Positions 25,701-32,273 of a stretch of DNA of 64,000 nucleotides are shown piece by piece. A model generated the notes under the pieces. That model saw only the letters and a program-made list of their open reading frames with translations, made no database searches and was not told where the DNA came from. The stretch's first letter is position 1, and each line of letters starts with the position of its first letter. The position numbers were made by a program, and so were the translations under genes. Source of the DNA: Asanoa sp. WMMD1127 (GTDB lineage: Bacteria > Actinomycetota > Actinomycetes > Mycobacteriales > Micromonosporaceae). The stretch spans positions 3,038,001 to 3,102,000 of the forward strand of contig NZ_JARUBP010000001.1 in the NCBI RefSeq assembly GCF_029626225.1. The letters run 5' to 3'.

Positions 25701-26432
25701 CTGCGGCACGCCGCGTTCCCAGTGGTCGGGGTGGGTGCGCTGGCGCTCGGCCTCGGCCACCTCCTCAACCGCCGCGGGCGCCGAGGAGAAGGCCGCGCCG
25801 TCGACGCCGTCGGCCACGTCGCGATCGGCCCGGCGCTCGCGCTCGCCTGGGCGGACCCCCGGATGGCCGCCGCCGTAGCCACCGTCTGGGGCGCCGTGCT
25901 CGGAATCCGGGCCGTGTTGCCGGGGGAGCGGGCCCGGACCACCCTGGCCTTCGCCGCCGCTGCGAGTGAGCTGCTCGCCTGGTGGTTGCTGCTCGCCGGT
26001 TGGGACGTCGCGCTGCGGGAGGCCCACACGCTCCCTGCGGCCGCGCTCGCGCTCGCCGCCGGGCTGGTGGCGATCAGACGGCAGCGGCTCGGTAGCTGGC
26101 TGGCCCTCGGTCCGGGACTGGCCGCGGCGCTGTTGCCCAGTCTCACCTCCGTGCTGATCGCGGGCGGCCAGGTCGAGCGGCGGCTGCTGCTCGGGGCCGG
26201 CGCCGTCGTGGTCGTGCTGGTCGGGGCGCACTGGCGGTGGCAGGCACCGGTCGTCGCCGGTGGGTTGACGCTGGTCGTGCTGACCGTGCACGAGCTGGCG
26301 GTGTGGGACCTGCTGCCGCGCTGGGCGTACCTCGCGGGTGGGGGTCTGCTCCTGATCGCCGTCGCGATGACCTATGAGCGGCGGCTGCGCGACCTGCGCA
26401 AGATCCGCGGAACCCTCGCCAGAATGACCTAG
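22785..26432 (+). CDS. Very large polytopic membrane protein with N-terminal zinc ribbon
   Basis: 1,215 residues. An N-terminal ribbon has two CxxC knuckles (CPSC, CPNCGRG), followed by a short coiled-coil-like helix (about 35-75). Then come some 25-30 hydrophobic segments of Ala/Leu/Val-rich sequence, interrupted by a hydrophilic loop at about 640-690 and a low-complexity Ser/Gly/Glu-rich loop near 780-840 built from 45-bp repeats. Similar giant actinobacterial proteins are annotated as hypothetical membrane proteins; no transport or enzyme motif is visible. ATG 22785 is used; the GTG at 22794 (VTYPCPSC) is equally possible. It stands 39 bp after the acyltransferase gene, so it may share its transcript. 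Confidence 0.8.
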   Translation: MRSVTYPCPSCQAPASLETGCPNCGRGPDPAAAEVLRLNAEIAALTPSVEEARRAYADLSARLGALHRRREEVAARVRAAAFVSAAPAPVSARPETSPRTAQNVLFVLGGLLVGAAAIVFTGVAWATYGAVGRAVALAVVTALVLAVPPLATRRGLRSTAETFAALGMLLVVLDGYAAWYANLLGLAAVDGAGYAAVVCAVTAGVGAAYGRATGLTGPGLAALVLLQPVPPLLAAWLGADTAATWSLAFATVAALDLALLRLLAARPARVVAWIGFGCALVSSGVCALGVLLVFASAPPLLTGLPTLLVALLLAAAGPVGRVRWLGVVGAAAVPPALAIAVLRPVAELRDSVLLIAAAGVVLLIALASLRVPAGRLGAQLTAGAFAVVPGLIAVTVAVATLGASLPPFAGDGITAADLPSDWQLPAALLLGAVALALVVPSAFRTITVTTGVLLALLALPTWVSLPWWAVSTVDLFAAAALVVAARRALVFTAASATLAAHAVLVALARPWSAAAALGVVALLGVVAVVRAARGAAWWCAAGLAAVPAAAAATVYAAGAVGAWPARAGLAAVAFPLAATIWFARAPRLTGYAGPATIALSLSAGVAGIWPALSTLDEPAGVYPSLALLALAAAATHVAKPPAVRPGRRSVAAGRPDTKDEAAGPSVRRPDAPALQAVRQRQTEQRAFALRMAAWVALGVAAVPVAVVAAFAAVPALAVLLLAPYGWWDEAWSGMPDGVGLTPAGTAVITAGPAATLLILAAASLAFARRPRLAPQTAHGSPVAASSAEPVDGPPADGPASSVEPGGGPAADGGASSVEPGGGSRADGAASSDASAGAADDEGAAPSWIGAALVVAGFLGVSGLLAVLAAAEVPWPVVPAFALAAGLVAGIIGAERRKGAIVAAPVVLLIAAGFSGLLPTAGSTLGALGALIATGALAGATGATTTARIVGWLTAVGAGAGFAVAAVAAADLPLRHAAFPVVGVGALALGLGHLLNRRGRRGEGRAVDAVGHVAIGPALALAWADPRMAAAVATVWGAVLGIRAVLPGERARTTLAFAAAASELLAWWLLLAGWDVALREAHTLPAAALALAAGLVAIRRQRLGSWLALGPGLAAALLPSLTSVLIAGGQVERRLLLGAGAVVVVLVGAHWRWQAPVVAGGLTLVVLTVHELAVWDLLPRWAYLAGGGLLLIAVAMTYERRLRDLRKIRGTLARMT
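25134..25268 (+). repeat. Three tandem 45-bp in-frame repeats
   Basis: Units 25134-25178, 25179-25223 and 25224-25268 each encode 15 residues of the form ASSVEPGGGPAADGG. A partial fourth begins at 25269. They build a hydrophilic loop of the giant membrane protein. Confidence 0.8.
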
Positions 26433-26507
26433 GTAGGGCTGGCACCACCGCGGGTTCGGGGGACCACGGGCTTATTGCCGGGGCCCCCGGCCGGGAGGCT
26501 GGTGGGC

Positions 26508-27524
26508 ATGACTGTGATCGCCCAGGAACGACCCGCCACCGGGGAACGCGGAAGTGACTTCGCCCGGCTCTCCCGCGAGATAGCCGCGGCGGGGCTGATG
26601 CGGCGGAGGCCCGGCCGGTACGCGCTGACGATCGGCCTGACCGGGCTGCTGTTCGCCGGCTCCTGGGCGGCGTTCGTCGTCGTCGGCAACTCGTGGTGGA
26701 CCCTCGCGATCGCCGCCCTGCTCGCTGTCGCCACCACCCAGGTCGCCTTCCTCGGCCACGACGCCGGGCACAAGCAGATGTTCCGCGGTCGGCGGGCCAG
26801 CGAGATCGCCGGGTTGACGGCCGGCAACCTGGCCACCGGGCTCAGTTTCGGGTGGTGGATCGACAAGCACAACCGGCACCACGCCAACCCCAACCACGAG
26901 GATCATGACCCGGACGTCGGCGAGGGTGTGCTCGTCTGGACCGAGAAGCAGGCCGCGAAGCGCACCGGTTTCGGCCGGTGGATGGCCCGCAACCAGGCCA
27001 AGCTGTTCTTCCCGCTGCTGACCCTCGAAGGGCTCAACCTGCACTGGTCCAGCATCAAGGCCCTCAAGGACGTGCCGATGCGGCACCGGAAGGCCGAGGC
27101 GCTCCTGCTGTTCCTGCACACCGCGGGTTACCTCGGGCTGGTCTTCGCCGTGCTCCCGCCCGGCAAGGCGTTCGCCTTCATGGCCGTGCACCAGGCGCTC
27201 TGGGGTGTCTACATGGGACTCTCATTCGCGCCCAACCACAAGGGCATGCCGGTGTTGACCGCCGAGGACCAGCTCGACTTCCTGCGCAAGCAGGTGCTCA
27301 CCTCGCGCGACGTGCTCGGTGGCCGGTGGGTCGACGTGGCCCTGGGCGGGCTCAACTACCAGGTCGAGCACCACCTGTTCCCGAGCATGCCGCGGGCCAA
27401 CCTGCGCCGGGCCGCGCCGATCGTCCGGGCCTACTGCGCCGAGAACGGCATTCCGTACCACTGGACCGGGTTGGTCGACTCCTACCGCCAGGCGCTGCGC
27501 TACATGGACAGCGTCGCCAAATGA
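26508..27524 (+). CDS. Membrane fatty acid desaturase (acyl-CoA/acyl-lipid, front-end type)
   Basis: 338 residues with the three histidine boxes of the di-iron membrane desaturases: HDAGH (84-88), HNRHH (121-125) and QVEHH (His288, His289). The QVEHH form is typical of front-end/linoleoyl-CoA-type enzymes and of mycobacterial DesA3. Hydrophobic hairpins lie about 40-85, 145-160 and 205-240. ATG 26508 has GGGAGG some 10 nt upstream. No cytochrome b5 or ferredoxin-reductase gene is adjacent, so the electron donor is encoded elsewhere. A perfect hairpin terminator follows 5 bp after the stop. Confidence 0.92.
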   Translation: MTVIAQERPATGERGSDFARLSREIAAAGLMRRRPGRYALTIGLTGLLFAGSWAAFVVVGNSWWTLAIAALLAVATTQVAFLGHDAGHKQMFRGRRASEIAGLTAGNLATGLSFGWWIDKHNRHHANPNHEDHDPDVGEGVLVWTEKQAAKRTGFGRWMARNQAKLFFPLLTLEGLNLHWSSIKALKDVPMRHRKAEALLLFLHTAGYLGLVFAVLPPGKAFAFMAVHQALWGVYMGLSFAPNHKGMPVLTAEDQLDFLRKQVLTSRDVLGGRWVDVALGGLNYQVEHHLFPSMPRANLRRAAPIVRAYCAENGIPYHWTGLVDSYRQALRYMDSVAK

Positions 27525-27529
27525 AACGG

Positions 27530-27571
27530 CCCGTACCCCCGTCGGAGCGGGGGCGCCGACGGGGGTACGGG
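27530..27571. terminator. Bidirectional terminator, 16-bp perfect stem
   Basis: 27530-27545 pairs perfectly with 27556-27571 (CCCGTACCCCCGTCGG arm) around a 10-nt loop. It lies between the convergent desaturase and lipoprotein genes and can end both transcripts, although no T-run follows. Confidence 0.85.
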
Positions 27572-27588
27572 AGGGGGAGAGGAACGCC

Positions 27589-28362
27589 TTACTTGGCGCC
27601 GAGGGCCTGGAGCAGCGAATCCGGCGCCTCGACCACGTCGGCCGCCGGCGGCTGGGCCACGGTGACCGCCGCGCCGAAGTCCGAGTAGGTCGTGGTCATC
27701 TTGCCGAGCTGCGGGTCGATGGTGCTGAGGTCGAGGCTGAGCTGGGTCAGCCGGCCCTCGGAGTCGGTCGTGGCGGTGAACGGCACCTTGTTGCCCTTGC
27801 CGCCCAGCACGTCGACCGACACGCCACTGCCGGCGACCTTGGTCAGGTCGATGGAGCCCTGGTAGGAGCCCTCGCCCGACTTGGTCACATCGGCCATCCG
27901 CTCCACGAACTTGCCGGCCCCGGCGGCGTCGCCGTCGGGCAGCGCGTCGAACGTGGTGCCAGCCAGCCGGGCGCCGTCGATGTGCAGCCACTTGCCCGGC
28001 TCGACACCCGGCACGCCGGTGGCCTGCAGCCAGGCGTCCTCGCCGATCGACCGCAGGTCGATGCTCGAGTTGTTGCCGATGCGCACGCTCATGGTGGCCT
28101 TGTCGGCCTTGGGGTCGAGGTTGCCGGTGCTGCGCACCGTCGCCGACTCCAGGGTGACCTTGACCGTGTCATCGTTGAGCTTCTGCGCGGCCGCGGTGAG
28201 TTCCGCGGTCGCTTCGCTGGGCGGGGACGCGTCAGCGCTGCCGGTCGCGCCGGCCGAAGGGGTGGACGTCACGCCCGGTGCGGTCGTGTCACCGCAACCG
28301 GCGAGCCCGATGCAGAGCGCGGCGAACACGCCGAGCCCGGAGGTCGCAAGTCGAATCCGCAT
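27589..28362 (-). CDS. LppX/LprAFG-type lipoprotein (copy 1)
   Basis: 257 residues. A lipoprotein signal peptide ends in the lipobox LAGC (near residue 23), then a Thr/Ser/Ala/Gly linker leads to a domain resembling the mycobacterial LppX/LprA/LprF/LprG fold, which binds acyl lipids and moves them across the cell wall space. Conserved patches are AAQKLNDDTVKVTLES, LDPKADKATMSV, KWLHIDGARLAG, GRLTQLSLDLS and YSDFGAAVTV. ATG 28362 (MRIRLATSGLG) starts the signal peptide; no good Shine-Dalgarno is seen. It is the downstream member of a tandem pair. The partner (28437-29210) has the same length and layout, so this is a local duplication. The lipid ligand is unknown. Confidence 0.85.
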   Translation of the reverse strand: MRIRLATSGLGVFAALCIGLAGCGDTTAPGVTSTPSAGATGSADASPPSEATAELTAAAQKLNDDTVKVTLESATVRSTGNLDPKADKATMSVRIGNNSSIDLRSIGEDAWLQATGVPGVEPGKWLHIDGARLAGTTFDALPDGDAAGAGKFVERMADVTKSGEGSYQGSIDLTKVAGSGVSVDVLGGKGNKVPFTATTDSEGRLTQLSLDLSTIDPQLGKMTTTYSDFGAAVTVAQPPAADVVEAPDSLLQALGAK

Positions 28363-28436
28363 GCGGGCGAAGGTGCCCGATCCACCCCAACGGCAAACGT
28401 CGATCAAGCGCCAAATGGCTCGATCAGCGGCCGAAC

Positions 28437-29210
28437 TCAGCCGCCGGTGAGCATCTTGACCACCTGGTCGGACGCGGGCACGGTGTCGCCGGCCGGCGGT
28501 GGCTCGACGGTGACCGTCGTGCCGAAGTCGGAGTAGGTCGCCTTCGTCTTGCCGGCGCTCGCCTCGACCGAGGTGATGTCGATTTCGGTGCTGGTCAGTC
28601 GGCCCTCGTCGTCGACGGTGGCCTTGAACGGCAGGGCCTTGAACTTGTCGCCCAGCTGGGCCGCCTGGTTGGGGTTGCTCGTCTTGTTGAGGTCGATCGT
28701 GGCGCTGAACTGGCCGGGCCCGTCCTTCTTGACGTCGGACAGCGCGTTGAGCAGCCGGTTGGTGCCGGCCGGGTCATCTTCGGGGAAGACGTCGAAGCTC
28801 GAGCCGGCGAGCCGGGACCCCTCGATCTCGAGCCACTTGCCGCCCTCGGTGCCCGGCAGCCCGTCGGCCTGCAGGTAGACGTCTTTGCCGATGGTGCGAA
28901 TCTGGATGTCGAGCGAGCGGCCGGCGGCCGCGACCTTCATCGTCATCTCGCCCAGCTTGCGCTGGGGGTCGAGGCTGCCGGTGCTGGTGGTGCCCACCGA
29001 CTCCAGGGTCATCTTCATGGTGGTCTCGTTGAGCTTGCGCGCCGCGGCGGTCAGCTCCTCCTTGGGATCGGCCGGCGCGGCCGAGGTGGCGGGCGGTGCG
29101 CTGCCGGTGGCGCCGCCGGAATCGCCGGCGTCGCCGCTGCCGCAGGCCGCGACCGTGATGGCAAGGGCGGAGAGCACGCCGAGCCCCGTAATCAATCGTC
29201 GTATCCGCAT
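28437..29210 (-). CDS. LppX/LprAFG-type lipoprotein (copy 2)
   Basis: 257 residues, paralogous to the neighbour downstream. The signal peptide MRIRRLITGLGVLSALAI ends with lipobox VAAC. The mature part begins with a Gly/Ser/Asp linker, then AARKLNETTMKMTLES, LDPQRKLGEMTMKV, KWLEIEGSRLAGSS, GRLTSTEIDIT and YSDFGTTVTVEPPP. Every conserved patch aligns with copy 1, but the sequences have drifted, which implies an old duplication and possibly different ligands. About 75 bp separate the two genes, room for a separate promoter. Likely attached to the outer face of the membrane. Confidence 0.85.
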   Translation of the reverse strand: MRIRRLITGLGVLSALAITVAACGSGDAGDSGGATGSAPPATSAAPADPKEELTAAARKLNETTMKMTLESVGTTSTGSLDPQRKLGEMTMKVAAAGRSLDIQIRTIGKDVYLQADGLPGTEGGKWLEIEGSRLAGSSFDVFPEDDPAGTNRLLNALSDVKKDGPGQFSATIDLNKTSNPNQAAQLGDKFKALPFKATVDDEGRLTSTEIDITSVEASAGKTKATYSDFGTTVTVEPPPAGDTVPASDQVVKMLTGG

Positions 29211-29296
29211 GCGTAACAGTTAACCGGCGCCGTCAAATCGAACGACGGACAGTTTGGCAGCCGGGAATTCGAAGCGCGGCGGGCGATGATGAGCGC

Positions 29297-30343
29297 ATGC
29301 CCGAGCCGGACGCGACCCGCCAGCACCACCACGGGCCGCACCACGAGCACGACCACAACAGGACCTGGCGGCACCGCGTACGCCACGCCCTCCGCCCCCA
29401 CTCGCATGACACCGCCGACCAGGTCGACCGCGAGCTCGAGGCCAGCAACGAAGGCATCCGCGCGGTCTGGGTCTCCCTGGCCGTCCTGGCCGTGACGGCG
29501 GCCCTCCAGGCGGTCGTGGTCGCGTGGTCCGGCTCGGTCGCCCTGCTCGGCGACACGCTGCACAATGTCGCGGACGCCCTCACCGCCGTCCCGCTGTTCA
29601 TCGCGTTCGTCGTCGGCCGGCGCCCACCGAACCGCCGCTACACCTACGGCTACGGGCGGGCCGAGGACCTGGCCGGCATCGTGATCGTGCTGTTCATCGC
29701 CGCCTCGGCGGTGATCGCGGCGGTCGAGGCGATCCGCCGGTTGGTCAACCCCGCCGACGTCGACCACCTGCCCGCGGTCGCGGCGGCCGGCCTGCTCGGC
29801 TTCGCCGGCAACGAGATCGTCGCCCGCTACCGGATCACGGTCGGCCGCAGGATCGGCTCGGCCGCGCTGGTCGCCGACGGCCTGCACGCGCGCACGGACG
29901 GCTTCACCTCGCTCGGCGTGCTGGTCGGCGCCGGCGGCCTCGCGCTCGGCTGGCGTTGGGCCGACCCCGTCGTCGGCCTGCTGATCACGGTCGCGATCCT
30001 GGCGGTGCTGGCCGGCGCGGCCCGGCAGGTCTACCGGCGGCTGATGGACGCGGTCGACCCCGCCCTGCTCGACGCGGTCGAACGGACGCTGCGGGAGACC
30101 GACGGCGTGCTCGACATCGGCCCCGCCAGGCTCCGCTGGATCGGTCACCGGCTGCGCGCCGAGTGCGAGATCGTGGTCGACGAGCGGCTCGACGTGGTGG
30201 CCGCGCACGCCATCGCGGTGGCGGCCGAACATCGGCTCCTGCACGGCGTACCCCGCTTGGCGTGGGCTCTTGTGCATGCCGACCCCAGGGCGCGGGACGG
30301 TGCCGATCACCATGCGGCGCTGGCCCACCACCACCGCCCGTGA
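29297..30343 (+). CDS. Cation diffusion facilitator (CzcD/ZitB-type metal exporter)
   Basis: 348 residues. A His-rich N-terminus (HHHGPHHEHDH) and a His-rich C-terminus (DHHAALAHHH) flank six membrane segments. Two metal-site motifs of CDF proteins are clear: LLGDTLHNVADA in TM2 and VADGLHARTDGF in TM5 (both HxxxD). A cytoplasmic beta-alpha domain follows (about 245-320). Family role: proton-driven export of zinc or similar divalent cations. It is divergent from the lipoprotein pair with 86 bp between; no metal-responsive operator is evident there. Confidence 0.92.
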   Translation: MPEPDATRQHHHGPHHEHDHNRTWRHRVRHALRPHSHDTADQVDRELEASNEGIRAVWVSLAVLAVTAALQAVVVAWSGSVALLGDTLHNVADALTAVPLFIAFVVGRRPPNRRYTYGYGRAEDLAGIVIVLFIAASAVIAAVEAIRRLVNPADVDHLPAVAAAGLLGFAGNEIVARYRITVGRRIGSAALVADGLHARTDGFTSLGVLVGAGGLALGWRWADPVVGLLITVAILAVLAGAARQVYRRLMDAVDPALLDAVERTLRETDGVLDIGPARLRWIGHRLRAECEIVVDERLDVVAAHAIAVAAEHRLLHGVPRLAWALVHADPRARDGADHHAALAHHHRP

Positions 30344-30394
30344 GCTGGTCGTAACGGGATTGCGCGCGTGCGCGTGGGCGGTATGGTCTGGTGC

Positions 30395-30688
30395 GTGGCA
30401 GAGGTCTTGGGTGCCGAAGAGCTGCGGACGGCGCTGGCCGAGCTCGACGGTTGGGCGGGTGATCCTTCGGCGATCAGCCGCGGCGCGGAGCTGGCCAGTT
30501 TCCCGGGCGCGATCGCGGTCGTCGACCGCGTCGCCGAAGTGGCCGAGGAGCTCGACCACCACCCCGACATCGACATCCGCTGGCGGCGCCTGCGGTTCAC
30601 GCTGAGCACCCACTCGGCCGGCGGGGTCACCGTCAAAGACCTCGAGCTGGCCCGCCGCATCGACGCGATCGTGAAGGACGCGGCATGA
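30395..30688 (+). CDS. 4a-hydroxytetrahydrobiopterin dehydratase (PCD/DCoH family)
   Basis: 97-residue protein with the pterin-4a-carbinolamine dehydratase pattern: an amphipathic first helix (EELRTALAELDGW), the catalytic region AEELDHHPDIDIRWRRLRF, then STHSAGGVTVKDLELARRID. The tandem HH and later H are the active-site histidines. GTG 30395 is chosen because it gives the normal family length; upstream ATG/GTG codons would add a basic tail without matching residues. The stop overlaps the FHA gene by 4 bp (ATGA). No aromatic amino acid hydroxylase is nearby, so its true substrate here is uncertain. Confidence 0.85.
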   Translation: MAEVLGAEELRTALAELDGWAGDPSAISRGAELASFPGAIAVVDRVAEVAEELDHHPDIDIRWRRLRFTLSTHSAGGVTVKDLELARRIDAIVKDAA

Positions 30689-31794
30689 GGTTCGAGATCT
30701 CCCGCGTCCTCGACGCGATCGAAAGCCGGCTGTGCCTCGACCCCGCGCTGGCCCGCGCCGTCGTCGACCTGGGCGAGGTCAGCCGGTTCGTCGACCTCGA
30801 CGGCGGCCGCCCGGCGACGCTGCTGCGCCTCGGCATCGCGGTCGACGCCCTCGGTCGCCAGCTCGAGGAGGAGAATGTCCCGGTCTACGTGATCGCGCCG
30901 CGGGCACTGATCTCCGACGCCGATCTGACTTCCAACGAGCGCATGGTGGTACGCCGTTGGGCCGACGACGGCCGCATCGAGGTGCTGCGCGAGCCGGGCG
31001 ACCGGTTGCTCGAGGTCGCCGAGCTGCTCGGCCTGCCGGTCGTCAGCCGCAACCGGTTCGACGGTGCGCGGCAGCGCTACGGCTGGCTGGCGCAGCCCGG
31101 CCGCCTGCTCGCCCCGGTCAACGGCCCCGGCGGCCCGACCCTGATCGCCCGGGTCGGCGGCGGTGCCGAGCCCGGAATGGCCGACCCGTCACCCGTGGGG
31201 CTGAAACTGCTGTCCCGGCTGTGGCGGTGCCCGGAGCCGGGCTGCTCGTCCTACGGTGCGCGCCCGGCCGGCCGCCCCGGCGGCCAACCGCCACCCAGCC
31301 TGCGCACCGGCGCACCCACCTGCCCGCGCCACGAGCAGCGGCTCGGCGACGGCGGCCCGCGCCCGCCGGTCGAGGTCCTGTCGGCCCGAGTGGGCGGCGT
31401 GGTCCGGCAACGCTTCGTGGTGGCTGCCGACCAGCCGGTCATCGTGGGCCGCGCACCCGACCGCGGCGTGATGCTCGGGCAGTGGCTCAACGACGAGGCC
31501 CGCCGCTGGATCAGCCGCAACCACGTGCGCTTCGAGCTGCACGGGCCCGATCTCGTCGTGCACGACGTCAGCACCAACGGCACCGGCCTGCGCCCCGGCG
31601 GCTCGATCGACGAGGACCACCGGATGACGCTGAAGTCGCAGAGCAGGGTGCTGGGGCTGGGCGATGTGGTCGAGCTCTATCCGGGCGTCCAGGTGGCGCG
31701 GGCCCGCACATGGACGACGGGCGGCGTGACTAATCCCAGTTCGGTCATGGCAGAAGCGCCGACCTCGACAATGCGGGCGTTGGACAGGCGTTAG
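30685..31794 (+). CDS. FHA-domain protein with zinc ribbon and PIN/NYN-like N-terminus
   Basis: 369 residues. Residues about 1-125 look like a PIN/NYN-type nucleotide-handling fold (VYVIAPRALISDADLTSNER, then VEVAELLGLPVVSRNRFDG read in the region near 110); this is tentative. A Cys cluster (CPEPGCSSYG and CPRH, about 175-215) could bind one zinc. The C-terminal FHA domain (about 240-350) has GRAPDRG, RWISRNHVRFEL and VSTNGTGL, the usual phosphothreonine-binding residues (Arg, Ser, Asn). It is coupled to the pterin dehydratase gene by a 4-bp overlap. Threonine kinases such as the one at 19423 could supply its ligand; this is inference. Confidence 0.75.
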   Translation: MRFEISRVLDAIESRLCLDPALARAVVDLGEVSRFVDLDGGRPATLLRLGIAVDALGRQLEEENVPVYVIAPRALISDADLTSNERMVVRRWADDGRIEVLREPGDRLLEVAELLGLPVVSRNRFDGARQRYGWLAQPGRLLAPVNGPGGPTLIARVGGGAEPGMADPSPVGLKLLSRLWRCPEPGCSSYGARPAGRPGGQPPPSLRTGAPTCPRHEQRLGDGGPRPPVEVLSARVGGVVRQRFVVAADQPVIVGRAPDRGVMLGQWLNDEARRWISRNHVRFELHGPDLVVHDVSTNGTGLRPGGSIDEDHRMTLKSQSRVLGLGDVVELYPGVQVARARTWTTGGVTNPSSVMAEAPTSTMRALDRR

Positions 31795-32273
31795 TTCTTG
31801 CCGCCCGCAGTGCCTACGCGGGGATCGTGTAGCTGCCGCGGCCGATATCGTTATTTGCGGTTCAGGGGCAACGCGGCGACTCGCGAGAATGCATTTCGAT
31901 TACGCCTTTGCGCGGTCCTCGATGTCGCACCCGATTTTGTGTTAGCTGAGTCTACGGGGGCGGTGTTAAGGTCCGGCCGAGTGCGCGTCGTCGTGAAACG
32001 ACTTGACCACGAATGTGATTGCCGGTCCTACGCACCTGACGCGGTGAACGCCGCTTCGATTCATTGTCCGGTATTGAACTGCTATCGCCTCCGCCGGCAG
32101 GAGCCCGCTGCGGCACGGTCAGCCGGCTTGCTTGTGTGGCTATACCCGCGCCGCCTTCGGTGGGGCGGTGCGGTCACTGGTTCCCATTTGCCTGCCTGGA
32201 ATCTTCAATTGAAGGAATATTGAGGTAGATCGAATGATAGCGGAGTAGGTTGGCGTCGCGAGATAATTTCCGC
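31795..32273. other. Lower-GC gene-free stretch
   Basis: About 480 bp with visibly lower GC than either side and many AT-rich words. One open frame (31798-32223) begins with TTG, has no ribosome site and no protein-like pattern, so I do not call it. No tRNA, hairpin terminator or insertion sequence end is visible. It probably carries the promoter of the repeat-protein gene at 32274 and marks the left edge of an acquired patch. Confidence 0.6.

Noticed and set aside
23826-26291. 821-codon open frame opposite the giant membrane protein
   Set aside because: Composition is Gly/Arg/Gln/His without helices or domains; the plus-strand frame is clearly membrane protein.
31798-32223. 141-codon open frame starting with TTG in the low-GC gap
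   Set aside because: No ribosome site, no hydrophobic or repeat pattern, unusual residue mix; it sits in a likely promoter region.
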